From the NCBI GenBank assembly GCA_024233285.1, contig JACKPU010000001.1:1-64000 (forward strand): a stretch of 64,000 nucleotides of DNA, read 5' to 3'. This document shows positions 1 through 8,187 of this stretch, one piece after another. The stretch comes from Opitutaceae bacterium (GTDB taxonomy: Bacteria; Verrucomicrobiota; Verrucomicrobiia; Opitutales; Opitutaceae). Within the stretch, counting starts at the first letter, position 1. Each line of letters opens with the position of its first letter. The position numbers and the translations under genes were made by a program. The notes under the pieces were generated by a model. The model saw only the letters and a program-made list of their open reading frames with translations, did no database searches and was not told the origin of the DNA.

Positions 1-945
1 GACTACTTCAATTATCTCCTGAGCGGGAAAATGGAGAACGAGTTCACCGTCGCCAGCACCTCGCAGCTGATCGACGTGCACGCCAAGTGCGCTTGGTCGC
101 GCGCCGCGCTCGAACACTTCCGCATTCCACCCTCGTGGTTCAACGCCCCGATTCGCGCCGGCAAGAAACTCGGACCGGTCCGCGGCATCGCCGAGCTCAA
201 GGGCACGCAAGTCATCGCCGTGCCCGGTCACGACACCGCCGCCGCCTACGACGCGATGCCCGCCGCCGAGGATGGCAACGATCTTTTCCTCAGCTCCGGC
301 ACGTGGTCGCTCGTCGGATTTGAAAGCGCCACGCCCGTGCTCGGTCCCGCGGCCGAAAAGGCCAAGGTGGCCAATGAACGCACCGGTGACGGCGGCTTCC
401 GTCCGCTCACCAACGTCGCCGGTCTCTTCCTGCTCGAACAGATCATGGGCGACTTCAAACAGCGCCCGCAGTCCGACAAGGATTGGGCCGCGCTCATCAC
501 CGCCGCCGAAAAACTGCCCGCGCCGAAAGACTTGCTCGATCTGACCGACGGCGCCTTCACCAATCCGGATTCGATGAAGGCCGCGATCGACGCGCAGTTG
601 AAGAAGCGCAAGCTCAAGGCGCCGAAGGATCTCACCGGCTACACCCGCCTGATCTGCGATTCCATCGGCCAGGGCCACGCCAATTGCATGCACGCGTTCG
701 AGCGCATGACCGGCAAGACGTTCAAGCGCATCCTCATGGTTGGCGGTGGTTCGAAGAACCGTCTGCTCTGCCAGGCCACGGCCAACGCCGCCGGCGTGCC
801 CGTCATCTCGTTCAGCCTCGAAGGCACCGCGGTCGGCAACATCGCCCGCCAGCTGATCGCGCTCAAGGCCGTGAAGGATTTGAAAACCTTCCGCCGCCTC
901 CTCAGCGCCGATCTGCAGCAAAAGACTTACAAACCGCAGAAGTAA
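1..945 (+). CDS. rhaB: Rhamnulokinase, C-terminal part (5' truncated by window edge)
   Basis: The frame is open from base 1, reading DYFNYLLSGKMENEF, so the start lies outside the window. The protein is a FGGY-family sugar kinase; the C-terminal lobe shows 'SGTWSLVG' near the start and the typical 'GGGSKNRLLCQ' nucleotide-site motif late in the chain. Rhamnulokinase phosphorylates L-rhamnulose to L-rhamnulose 1-phosphate in the cytoplasm. The assignment to rhamnulose rather than another ketose rests on overall resemblance to RhaB and on the neighbouring L-rhamnose isomerase and rhamnulose-phosphate aldolase genes. It is convergent with the epimerase gene and ends in a palindromic repeat. Confidence 0.88.
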   Translation, partial: DYFNYLLSGKMENEFTVASTSQLIDVHAKCAWSRAALEHFRIPPSWFNAPIRAGKKLGPVRGIAELKGTQVIAVPGHDTAAAYDAMPAAEDGNDLFLSSGTWSLVGFESATPVLGPAAEKAKVANERTGDGGFRPLTNVAGLFLLEQIMGDFKQRPQSDKDWAALITAAEKLPAPKDLLDLTDGAFTNPDSMKAAIDAQLKKRKLKAPKDLTGYTRLICDSIGQGHANCMHAFERMTGKTFKRILMVGGGSKNRLLCQATANAAGVPVISFSLEGTAVGNIARQLIALKAVKDLKTFRRLLSADLQQKTYKPQK

Positions 946-948
946 GAT

Positions 949-979
949 TGTAAGGCGGGATCAGCGATCCCGCCCTACA
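949..979. repeat. REP-like palindrome / bidirectional terminator
   Basis: TGTA-a-GGCGGGATC, loop agc, GATCCCGCC-c-TACA forms a hairpin between convergent rhaB and the epimerase gene. The arms resemble those of the hairpin at 11281-11314 (GTAGGGCGGG type). It overlaps the last codons of the minus-strand gene. It probably acts as a shared transcription stop and belongs to a dispersed intergenic repeat family. Confidence 0.6.
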
Positions 980-1814
980 CCAAGGCTTGCACAAACGCCA
1001 AGCCCTCGCGGACGAACGCGTCGCCGTCGGGGCATTGGTTTTGGAACATGCCGCGTTTCCAGCCGAAGTCGCCGAGCGAGGTGTTGTAGCTTTCGAATTC
1101 GATAAACTCAGCCGGCGTCTCGCGCAGCGCGGCAAAGATTTCCGTCCATGGCATCAGTCCTTTGCCCGGCACGCCGCGATCGTTTTCGCAGGCGTGCAGC
1201 GCCATGAGCCTGTCGCCGACCTTGCGAATCTCCGCCGGCAGATCGCGCACTTCGGTCGCAAGGTGATAGGTATCGATCGCGATCTTGAGGTGCGGATGCG
1301 CCGCGAGTTCGACCAAGTGCAGTGCTTGCGACGGCGTGTTGACGAGATGGGTGCGGAACCGGCTCATCGGTTCGATGCCCAGCCCCACACCCACGCTCTG
1401 CGCGTAGTCTGCGAGACCGTGCAGGCCTTCCGCCGTGCGCGCGTATTCATCAACCGGCGGCCGGCGCCGCAGAACCTTGCCGGGGCGACCATAGAGCGCG
1501 CCGGAGTAAGCACGCGCGCCAAGCGCGACGGCAAGATCGATTTGCCGTTTGTGCCAATCGAACGCGAGCTGCCGGTTTTTCGGTTCATCGTCCGAGAGAT
1601 CGGCGCCCTCAGGCCACAGCCCGCCGGGGCCGATCACGATGCCCATGCCGGCATCGACCGCCGCCCGCTTGGTCAGCGCCGCGTCGAAATGCACATCGTC
1701 GCCGATGGAGATCTCCAGCAGATCAATCCCGAGCTTGCGCGCGTGCGCAAAAAGACCGACCTCGCGGTCGCTCCAGCATTCCGTCCAGAGATAAATGTGC
1801 GCGGCATATTGCAT
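975..1814 (-). CDS. Sugar phosphate isomerase/epimerase, xylose isomerase-like TIM barrel
   Basis: The 279-residue product has the length and motifs of the AP-endonuclease-2/D-tagatose 3-epimerase fold: 'GIEPMSRF' carrying a metal-ligand Glu, 'DTYH' with Asp and His, 'HACENDRGVPG' and a late 'FESYN' Glu. Members interconvert ketoses or their phosphates at C3 or isomerise unusual sugars in the cytoplasm. It lies between rhaB and rhaA, so a role in rhamnose or a related deoxysugar route is inferred, but the exact substrate cannot be read. The stretch upstream of its start carries two matching palindromic operators, so it is probably regulated by a dedicated repressor. Confidence 0.75.
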   Translation of the reverse strand: MQYAAHIYLWTECWSDREVGLFAHARKLGIDLLEISIGDDVHFDAALTKRAAVDAGMGIVIGPGGLWPEGADLSDDEPKNRQLAFDWHKRQIDLAVALGARAYSGALYGRPGKVLRRRPPVDEYARTAEGLHGLADYAQSVGVGLGIEPMSRFRTHLVNTPSQALHLVELAAHPHLKIAIDTYHLATEVRDLPAEIRKVGDRLMALHACENDRGVPGKGLMPWTEIFAALRETPAEFIEFESYNTSLGDFGWKRGMFQNQCPDGDAFVREGLAFVQALV

Positions 1815-1901
1815 GGGGTGCGCGAAGCAAAGGGCCCGCGCCGCGCTACTTCAAGCCCTCCTCTCACACCCATCTCCACCTTTATCTATCTAAAACCTAA
1901 A

Positions 1902-1920
1902 AGTAACCTATTAGGTTACT
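1902..1920. promoter_or_regulatory. Perfect 19-bp palindromic operator (site 1)
   Basis: AGTAACCTA-T-TAGGTTACT is a perfect inverted repeat, 88 bp upstream of the epimerase start on the minus strand. Together with the second site at 1953-1977 it looks like a binding site for a dimeric regulator of LacI or GntR type. No regulator gene of that type is visible in the window. Confidence 0.65.
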
Positions 1921-1952
1921 ATTGATCACTGCTGTCGAGATAAACGAAGTGG

Positions 1953-1977
1953 CAAAGTAACCCAATAGGTTACTTTG
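1953..1977. promoter_or_regulatory. Palindromic operator (site 2)
   Basis: CAAAGTAACC-CAATA-GGTTACTTTG has 10-bp arms and the same AGTAACC/GGTTACT half-sites as site 1. Its centre (1965) is 54 bp from the centre of site 1 (1911), close to five helical turns. This suggests that two dimers bind on the same DNA face. It lies between the end of rhaA and the start of the epimerase gene. Confidence 0.65.
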
Positions 1978-2022
1978 TCACTGAGAGGGTTTGGGTGTGC
2001 GGTAGGGCCGAGTGAGTGCTGA

Positions 2023-3279
2023 TCAGACGCGTTGGAGTTGCACGTCGCGCTCGTAGCCGGCGACTTCGGCCAGCCAATCGACGCCGGCAGGCACATTCGC
2101 GCGACGGCAGAGTTCATCCCACACGGCGCCCCAGGGCAGCGCGCGCATGTGTTCCATGAACGCAAGCGTCTCGTGCGGTTGGAAAGCGCGTGGCTGCTTT
2201 GCCATCGCCGGGAACAGATCGAGCAGGCCGCAGAGGATGGCCTGGCGGGTCGCCCGGGTGCCGATGATATAGGCCGCGAGGCGGTTGATCGAGGCGTCGA
2301 AGAAATCGAGCGCGACATAAACGCGGTTCCATGCATCGCCGCGGGCGATTTCGAGGAAGAGGTTGCGCACCTGATCGTCGAAGGTGACGACGTGATCGCT
2401 GTCCCAGCGCATCGGACGGCTGGTGTGCAACAGCAGTTTTTTGTGGAATTCCAGGTGCGCCGAAACCTTGTCGGCCACGGACTCGGTCGGGTGGTAATGC
2501 CCTAGGTCGAGACAGAGCACGAGATCGCGGCTCAGCGCGTAATTGGAATAAAACTCCTGCGAACCCACGACAAAGGCCTCGCTGCCCAGACCGAAGAGCT
2601 TGCCCTCGACCGCATCAATGCAAAGCGACCGGTCGATCGACTCGTCGGCGAAGATCGCATCGTAGGCCGCGGCGAGGCGCGCCCGGAAACCAAAACGGTC
2701 GCGCGGTTCGTCCTTCGCGCCGTCCGGCACCCAATGATTGTTGACCGCCGGCGATTTCAATTCCTGCGCAAAATACTGCGCGATGCGGCGGCTGGCCTGT
2801 CCGTGGCGAATCCAGAAATTCTGAATCGCGTCATCCGCATGCGAGAGTGTGTAACCGCTCGAAGCCAGCGGATGCGCAAAATAAGTCGGATTGAAATCGA
2901 GCCCGATCTTTTCCTGCTTGGCCCAATCGAGCCAGCGCGAGAAGTGCTGCGGTTCAAGCGCGTCGCGATCCACATGTTGGTCGCCGGTCTCGGCATAAAA
3001 CGCGTGCAGGTTGAGCCGGTGCTGGCCGGGCAGAAGCGTGAGCACTTTCGAAAGATCGGCGCGCATCTCATCGCCGTTGCGCGCGCGGCCAGGATGGCTG
3101 CCCGTGGCCATGATGCCGCCCCCATCGACCGGCCCTTTCGGCGTTTCGAGACCGCGCACATCATCGGCCTGCCAGCAATGCAGCGAGATGGGCACGGACA
3201 GGGCTTGGTCAATCGCGGCTTCGGTATCGACGCCATAGGCGGCGTAAGCGTCACGGGCAAAGGTATAGGGAGTGCTCAT
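2023..3279 (-). CDS. rhaA: L-rhamnose isomerase
   Basis: The 418-residue product matches the length of E. coli RhaA (about 419). Near the N-terminus it has the family signature 'VPISLHCWQADDV' followed by 'GGGIMATGSHPG' and 'HRLNLHAFYAE', and later 'LCLDLGHYHPTE', which carries metal-binding residues of the TIM barrel. The enzyme converts L-rhamnose to L-rhamnulose with Mn2+/Zn2+ in the cytoplasm and feeds RhaB. The start was placed at the ATG at 3279 because the frame upstream reads as low-complexity Arg-rich sequence. It is divergent from the NCS1-like permease, with about 150 bp between them that probably hold both promoters. Confidence 0.93.
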   Translation of the reverse strand: MSTPYTFARDAYAAYGVDTEAAIDQALSVPISLHCWQADDVRGLETPKGPVDGGGIMATGSHPGRARNGDEMRADLSKVLTLLPGQHRLNLHAFYAETGDQHVDRDALEPQHFSRWLDWAKQEKIGLDFNPTYFAHPLASSGYTLSHADDAIQNFWIRHGQASRRIAQYFAQELKSPAVNNHWVPDGAKDEPRDRFGFRARLAAAYDAIFADESIDRSLCIDAVEGKLFGLGSEAFVVGSQEFYSNYALSRDLVLCLDLGHYHPTESVADKVSAHLEFHKKLLLHTSRPMRWDSDHVVTFDDQVRNLFLEIARGDAWNRVYVALDFFDASINRLAAYIIGTRATRQAILCGLLDLFPAMAKQPRAFQPHETLAFMEHMRALPWGAVWDELCRRANVPAGVDWLAEVAGYERDVQLQRV

Positions 3280-3428
3280 GGGTTGAGGGAAACGCCGAGC
3301 AGAGCGAGCCCGCCCGCGGACTTCAAGTCGCGTTCCCGTCATCCGTCCTCCCACCGTCCGATTTCGTCGCGGTGGTGCACGATTGCCTGCGCGCGCCGCA
3401 CCCGCCACACTGCCGACGCTTTCACCCC

Positions 3429-4778
3429 ATGGACCACGATTACGCCCAATCGCCGGTGCCGCCTGCGGCGCGCGGCTCCACCCCTCGCTTCTGGAATCTC
3501 TACGCCGGCGAACACGCCGCCGGCACGGAGTTCATGATCGGCCCGCTGTTCATCGCCGCCGGCGTCGGCGCGCGCGATCTGTTGCTCGGCTTGCTGCTGG
3601 GCAACCTGTTCGCCGTGTTGACGTGGCGAACCCTCACAATGCCGGTGGCCGCGGAGTGGCGGCTGACGCTTTACCGCCAGCTCGAGATCGTCGCCGGCAA
3701 GAAATTCGTCACGGTTTATAACCTCGCCAACGCCCTGCTCTTCTGCGCGCTGGCCGGGGCCATGGTCACCGTATCCGCCACGGCGGTCGGCGTGGTCGTG
3801 CCCATCCCCATGCCGGAGCTCAACGAGTTCTGGCCGACCGGGGCCGGCTGGATCGTGGTGGTCGCAATCATCGGTGCGCTGTTCACGCTGTTCGCGGCCA
3901 TCGGTTATGAATGGGTCGCGCGCGTGGCCAATTGGTGTGCGCCGCTGCTCATGGTCGGATTTCTCGCCTGCGGATTAACGGCGTTGCCCAAACTCGGCGT
4001 GCACAACTTCGGCGATTTCACACGGCTCGCGGGCGAAATCTGGAGCGGCGGTGATCCGCTGCCGGGACAGACCAAGTTCACGTTTTGGCACGTGTTTTTC
4101 TTTTCGTGGTGCTGCAACGCCGCGATGCACTTCGGCATGGCCGACCTGTCGATTTTGCGATTCGCAAAATCGCGCGCGGCTGGTTGGGCGCCCGCCGGCG
4201 GGATGTATCTCGGCCACTACATGGCGTGGGTCGCGGCCTCGCTGCTCTACGCCGTGCAATTGCGCGCCGATCCGACCAACACCGCCGTGCTGCCCGGTCC
4301 GCTCGCTTACAACGCCATCGGGATCTTCGGCCTGCTCTGCGTGATCGTCGCGGGTTGGACCACGGCCAACCCGACCATTTATCGCGCGGGGCTCGCCGTG
4401 CACGCGTTGCACCCCACCTCGTCGCGCTTTCTGGTCACCTGCGCAGTCGGCGTGGTCGTCACGATCATCGGCATGTTTCCGGTCATCGCGATGCGGCTGC
4501 TCGATTTCGTGGGACTTTACGGCACGATCCTCGCGCCGGTCGGGGCGTTGTTGGCCGTGGATCACTTCATCGTCCGCAAAGGTCAGGCTGCGCCTGAATC
4601 GCCGGCCCGATCACACGGCACTTGGATGTTTTATGCCGCCTGGCTCGGCGCGCTCGCCTTGTGCGCGATTCCGCTGACGCACGGGGTGTTCGCTTCCTTT
4701 CTCACCGTCCCGGCGTGGTTGCTTTGCGGCAGCCTCTTTTTGGTGCTCTACAAAATCGTGCCGGCTCGACAAAACTAG
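3429..4778 (+). CDS. NCS1-like permease (candidate uptake transporter of the rhamnose region)
   Basis: A 449-residue polytopic inner-membrane protein with about 12 hydrophobic segments, beginning 'WNLYAGEHAAGTEFMIGPLFI'-like. It resembles the nucleobase:cation symporter-1 superfamily (LeuT fold), with conserved 'NPTIYRAGL' and 'GWTTAN' segments. The start is the ATG at 3429, which gives a short hydrophilic N-terminus. It is divergent from rhaA and separated by only 5 bp from the DUF4256 gene. No RhaT or ABC rhamnose transporter is visible nearby, so uptake of rhamnose or another deoxysugar is a reasonable inference, although NCS1 members usually carry nucleobases. Confidence 0.7.
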   Translation: MDHDYAQSPVPPAARGSTPRFWNLYAGEHAAGTEFMIGPLFIAAGVGARDLLLGLLLGNLFAVLTWRTLTMPVAAEWRLTLYRQLEIVAGKKFVTVYNLANALLFCALAGAMVTVSATAVGVVVPIPMPELNEFWPTGAGWIVVVAIIGALFTLFAAIGYEWVARVANWCAPLLMVGFLACGLTALPKLGVHNFGDFTRLAGEIWSGGDPLPGQTKFTFWHVFFFSWCCNAAMHFGMADLSILRFAKSRAAGWAPAGGMYLGHYMAWVAASLLYAVQLRADPTNTAVLPGPLAYNAIGIFGLLCVIVAGWTTANPTIYRAGLAVHALHPTSSRFLVTCAVGVVVTIIGMFPVIAMRLLDFVGLYGTILAPVGALLAVDHFIVRKGQAAPESPARSHGTWMFYAAWLGALALCAIPLTHGVFASFLTVPAWLLCGSLFLVLYKIVPARQN

Positions 4779-4783
4779 CTCGC

Positions 4784-5356
4784 ATGAGCAAGTCCGCCGC
4801 CAAGCTGGAACTCGGCGCCAAAGCACGCGCCGAGCTGATCGCCACATTCGGAGCACGTTTCGCGAAATATCCGGAGCGCCACCGGGGCATCACCTGGGCC
4901 CACGTGCTCAAGCGGCTCGAAGCGAATGCGGAAAAGCTCTGGTCGCTCGCCGAAATGGAAAAGTCCGGCGGCGAGCCCGATGTGATCGGCCAGGACAAGA
5001 CGACGGGGGAGTTCCTGTTCGTCGATTGTTCGCCGCAAAGCCCGGCCGGTCGCCAAAGCACCTGTTACGATCGCGCCGCACTGGATGCGCGCAAAGAGCA
5101 CAAACCAAAGACCAGCGCGATGGACTTGGCCGAGTCGATGGGCGTCGAGTTGCTCGACGAAGACCAATACCGCACGCTGCAGAAACTCGGCGAGTTCGAC
5201 ACCAAGTCATCCAGCTGGATCAAGACGCCCGCCGCCATTCGCGCCAAGGGCGGCGCGCTTTTCTGCGATCGCCGCTACGATCACGTTTTCACCTATCACA
5301 ACGGCGCGCAGTCCTACTACAGCGGCCGGGGCTTCCGCGCGCTGTTGCGGGTTTGA
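4784..5356 (+). CDS. DUF4256 family protein
   Basis: A 190-residue soluble protein matching the DUF4256 family in length and character: N-terminal helical 'LIATFGARFAKYPERH', 'FVDCSPQSPAGR', 'CYDRAALDARKEHKP' and a C-terminal 'GALFCDRRYDHVFTYHNGAQ'-like segment. The function of the family is unknown. The ATG at 4784 follows the stop of the permease by 5 bp, so the two are probably cotranscribed. It is convergent with the ATP-grasp gene, with a single base between the stop codons. No signal peptide or membrane segment is seen. Confidence 0.8.
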   Translation: MSKSAAKLELGAKARAELIATFGARFAKYPERHRGITWAHVLKRLEANAEKLWSLAEMEKSGGEPDVIGQDKTTGEFLFVDCSPQSPAGRQSTCYDRAALDARKEHKPKTSAMDLAESMGVELLDEDQYRTLQKLGEFDTKSSSWIKTPAAIRAKGGALFCDRRYDHVFTYHNGAQSYYSGRGFRALLRV

Positions 5357-5357
5357 A

Positions 5358-6542
5358 TCACCCGCCCGACCGGCGTGATTTGAACATGGCCAGCAAGTGC
5401 TTTTTCTGACGCCCGGCCCAGACTTGGCCCGAGTTCATCACCACCGAACCGATTTCCCGGATCATCAACGCCAGATCGCGCTCTGGCACGCCGGCCGTGC
5501 GCCAGGGACCATCAATCGCGGCGGGAATTTTCGCCGCGCCTTCGCGAAACATCATTTTGATGGCCTCGAACAACTTGACGGCATCGGGTCCCGCCTGGGG
5601 TTGCACACTTTCGACCGGTTCGCCCCGGAAAGTCGCCCGATAGAACGCGGAAAAATCCATGCCGTATAGCTTGTCGAAACCGATCATGCCCGTGAGCCGC
5701 CCCAGTTGCGAATCGATCAACAATGGGCCCGACTCCGGCGAGATCACGTAATCAAATCCCGATAAGCCGGTGGAATCTGCGGCGGCGGCCACGGCTTCAC
5801 ACAATTGGCCGATCCGCGGGTTCAAATCCGCACGCAGGATTACCAACGGTCCCAACCCATCCCGCGTCGCCAATCGGCGGCGGCAGGCAAACCAACCGCG
5901 CAACCGCCCGCGATCCGAAAAATAGAGCACACACCCCGAGGCGTCGCCTTCATTGCGCTGCAAAACAAACGGGCCGGATGCGGGCGCGTCCATCGAAACG
6001 GTCTTCGGATCGGGCCACGGCCAGATGCCAATGCCGCCGGCGCCGGTATCGTCTTTGAGCAACCATGACCCGGGCAATCCGCTCCTGAGCCGCACGGCCG
6101 CGGCAAGATCGTCGCAATCGTGCGTCTCGGGAACCGGCAACCCGTGTTCCCGACACCACGCATAGAAGGCCTTTTTGTGGCCCACCGTGCCCGCCAGGGC
6201 CGATCCGGGGGCAAACGGCAGCAGCCGCGCCGCCCGCTCGCTCCACCCTTGGTGTTGATACAAAGCCACCAAACCCGGCTCATCCGCATTGCAGAAATGG
6301 TCGTAGTCTCCCTGGTCGAGCCGCTCGGCCACCACTACCGCCCAACGCGCATGCTCCACCACATCGACCCGGTTGAGCCACCGCGATTTGGCAATCGGAT
6401 GCCCAGTCGAAACCACCGCGTCCACAATGCAATTCGCCCGCCCAAACATCGCCGGGGCATGGATGTAATCCAAACCGTAGCGATAGTGCCCCAATAAAAC
6501 CCGGGGCACATCACGACGTGCGGGAGACTCGTTGCTGCGCAT
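5358..6542 (-). CDS. ATP-grasp domain protein
   Basis: A 394-residue protein in which a glycine-rich ATP loop 'WLLKDDTGAGGIGI' (about one third to half along) is followed by 'SGFDYVIS...LLIDSQLGRLTG', which matches the Mg-binding Asp/Asn end of ATP-grasp ligases. Such enzymes join a carboxylate to an amine or thiol through an acyl-phosphate. The substrate is unknown; no partner peptide or amino-acid pathway gene is adjacent. The ATG at 6542 is preferred over an upstream TTG. In the last metal motif the usual Glu-x-Asn is replaced by Asp-x-Gln, which may matter for activity. Confidence 0.7.
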   Translation of the reverse strand: MRSNESPARRDVPRVLLGHYRYGLDYIHAPAMFGRANCIVDAVVSTGHPIAKSRWLNRVDVVEHARWAVVVAERLDQGDYDHFCNADEPGLVALYQHQGWSERAARLLPFAPGSALAGTVGHKKAFYAWCREHGLPVPETHDCDDLAAAVRLRSGLPGSWLLKDDTGAGGIGIWPWPDPKTVSMDAPASGPFVLQRNEGDASGCVLYFSDRGRLRGWFACRRRLATRDGLGPLVILRADLNPRIGQLCEAVAAAADSTGLSGFDYVISPESGPLLIDSQLGRLTGMIGFDKLYGMDFSAFYRATFRGEPVESVQPQAGPDAVKLFEAIKMMFREGAAKIPAAIDGPWRTAGVPERDLALMIREIGSVVMNSGQVWAGRQKKHLLAMFKSRRSGG

Positions 6543-6688
6543 GGACAAACGATCATGCTGAAGGGGTCGCTCCCGCCTGACCAAGCTTTATCTCAAAACG
6601 CCAATGACTCGCAAAGCCTTGTGACGTGAATCTGTCCGGACCGCTGCCACCAACCCGTCACCCCACGAGCATCAGCGCGCGTGACCGT

Positions 6689-6886
6689 TCAGGGATGATC
6701 GCGATCTTGTCCCGGATGCCCGGCTTCCCGCTGGCGCTGCGCCGCCGCCATGTTGTCCACCAGATTGGGATAGCGCCGGCCGGCTTGGCGCGCCCGCTCC
6801 CGCGCCCACGCAATCGATTCCGGCGTGAGCTTCGTCTTCGCTTCACTCTCAGCGGGTTTCTTTTGCTTCCAAGGCGGCGTGGGCAT
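6689..6886 (-). CDS. Small hypothetical protein (65 aa)
   Basis: A short reading frame from ATG 6886 with a basic, helix-prone product: 'MPTPPWKQKKP' followed by 'LTPESIAWARERARQAGRRY' and 'PNLVDNMAAAQ'. The regular amphipathic helix and the 'YPNLVDNM' end look like a genuine conserved small protein rather than noise. It sits alone between the ATP-grasp gene and the nucleotidyltransferase module. No function can be assigned. Confidence 0.5.
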   Translation of the reverse strand: MPTPPWKQKKPAESEAKTKLTPESIAWARERARQAGRRYPNLVDNMAAAQRQREAGHPGQDRDHP

Positions 6887-7041
6887 GGCGAAAACATGCA
6901 GCAAATGCGCCCAAAGCTCAAGTTTCCGGGGCAACGGGTCTTGAACCCACAAGCCATGTGAGCCGCCTAGTTATGGATAGCCCAAGCACCCGCACCGCCT
7001 TGATTCTCGTCTCTATTTTTCGGCATTGAAATTAATAAAAC

Positions 7042-7051
7042 GTTAGCTAAC
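7042..7051. promoter_or_regulatory. Palindrome in AT-rich leader of the toxin-antitoxin-like pair
   Basis: GTTAGCTAAC is a perfect 10-bp palindrome flanked by A and T runs (AAAAC...CTTTTT), directly upstream of the ATG at 7063. The surrounding 7017-7062 stretch is markedly AT-rich compared with its neighbours. A site here would suit autoregulation, as is common for toxin-antitoxin operons. The rest of 6887-7062 shows nothing else I recognise. Confidence 0.4.
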
Positions 7052-7062
7052 TTTTTATTTAA

Positions 7063-7611
7063 ATGCCTTACCAACCATTGGATAAAGATCATCTTACCCA
7101 AGCGCTGCGTCGCTTGGGCGAGCTGGCCGTGGCGGAAGGCATCGACTTGGAATTATCGCTCTATGGCGGAGCGGTCTTCACCTTGGTTTATGGTTCGCGG
7201 GACAGCACCAAGGATATTGATGCGCTGATTCGTCCGGCCGATCTCGGCCGGCGCTTGGCCCGCCAAGTTGCCCGCGAACAAGGGCTGCCGGAAGATTGGA
7301 TTAATGCCGACGTCGCTCAGTTTCTGTCCGAACACGAAGCCAAACGACCCCTGCCTGCCGAGACCTTTGGTCCCGGCATCAGGGTCACGGTGCCGACCGC
7401 CGCCTATTTGCTCGCGTTGAAACTGCGCGCCTGTCGTCCGGCCCTCCCCGGCTATCCGGGTGACGAGTCTGATATCCGATTTCTGCTCGGCAAAATCAAA
7501 CCCGGCTCACGCGCTGAAGTGGAATCCTTGTTCGCCCGCTTCTTTCCCCACGATGTGCTCAGCGAGCAAGCAGAAGAGATCATCGATGCCACCCTCGCTG
7601 AACTCACCTGA
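7063..7611 (+). CDS. Nucleotidyltransferase, AbiEii/DUF6036-like (putative toxin)
   Basis: A 182-residue protein with the minimal nucleotidyltransferase signature: Gly35-Gly36 in 'LYGGAVFTLVYGSRDSTKDID', then Asp51 and Asp53 forming the DxD metal site. A second acidic segment 'GYPGDESDI' follows. This is the pattern of AbiEii-type and DUF6036 enzymes, some of which modify tRNA or transfer nucleotides to proteins as toxins. It is followed with a 4-bp gap (or overlap, depending on start) by a second small gene, and the pair sits in an AT-richer setting inside the rhamnose region. A role as a toxin is inferred from this layout, not demonstrated. Confidence 0.7.
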   Translation: MPYQPLDKDHLTQALRRLGELAVAEGIDLELSLYGGAVFTLVYGSRDSTKDIDALIRPADLGRRLARQVAREQGLPEDWINADVAQFLSEHEAKRPLPAETFGPGIRVTVPTAAYLLALKLRACRPALPGYPGDESDIRFLLGKIKPGSRAEVESLFARFFPHDVLSEQAEEIIDATLAELT

Positions 7612-7615
7612 CCTG

Positions 7616-8152
7616 ATGCAACCGCGCCCACAGACCTTAGCCGAAGTGGCCGAGCGCGCCGAATCGCTGGAGCATTTCGGACGCGAACTCGCGGACTGGT
7701 TGCACACCGTGCGCACGCTTAGCTCGCGTCCTGCACTGGAGCGCGCCATCGCCGATGCACCAACCCGCTTAGCCGGCCGTTTTTCCGAAGGCGCTCTCGC
7801 CGATGCCACACTGGCGGCCTATGCGGAATTGCTGGCAGAACGCATCAGAACCGCACCACCTGCTTGGTGCTTTGAACCGGAACGGATTTCGCCCGTGCCG
7901 TGGTTCGCCGTCAGCACCCCACGCGCGCGATTACTCGCACTGCGCGACAGTCCGCCGGCTTTCAAACGCCGTAACCTCTTCTCACCTGCTCCAGATCTAC
8001 CCGTCCGCCTGCGCCGCGGACGTCCAACCGTCACCGCCGAACAAAAGCGCGTCAAAAACGCCGAGCGCCAGCGGCGGTTTCAGCAAAAGCGCCGGACACT
8101 GGTGCGTGAATTGTTAAAGCGGCAACGCCAAACAAAAAGCCGCGCCCAATAG
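7616..8152 (+). CDS. Partner of the nucleotidyltransferase, hypothetical (putative antitoxin)
   Basis: From ATG 7616 the product is 178 residues; an in-frame ATG at 7586 would add ten residues and overlap the upstream gene. The N-terminal two thirds look helical ('LAEVAERAESLEHFGRELAD') and the C-terminal tail is strongly basic, with 'RLRRGRPTVTAEQKR' and 'RRRFQQKRR'-like clusters that could bind nucleic acid. I do not recognise a named family. The tight coupling to the nucleotidyltransferase suggests a two-gene module. It converges on rhaEW, with a hairpin at its 3' end. Confidence 0.6.
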   Translation: MQPRPQTLAEVAERAESLEHFGRELADWLHTVRTLSSRPALERAIADAPTRLAGRFSEGALADATLAAYAELLAERIRTAPPAWCFEPERISPVPWFAVSTPRARLLALRDSPPAFKRRNLFSPAPDLPVRLRRGRPTVTAEQKRVKNAERQRRFQQKRRTLVRELLKRQRQTKSRAQ

Positions 8153-8163
8153 CGGCGCAGCTT
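8134..8163 (-). terminator. Rho-independent terminator of rhaEW
   Basis: Read on the minus strand, AAGC-TGCGCC, loop, GGGCGC-GGCTTTTT gives an interrupted stem followed by five T. It lies about 25 bp past the rhaEW stop codon and overlaps the end of the convergent gene. Confidence 0.5.
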
Positions 8164-8187
8164 TGATTAAGTGTCAGTCTTACGCAA

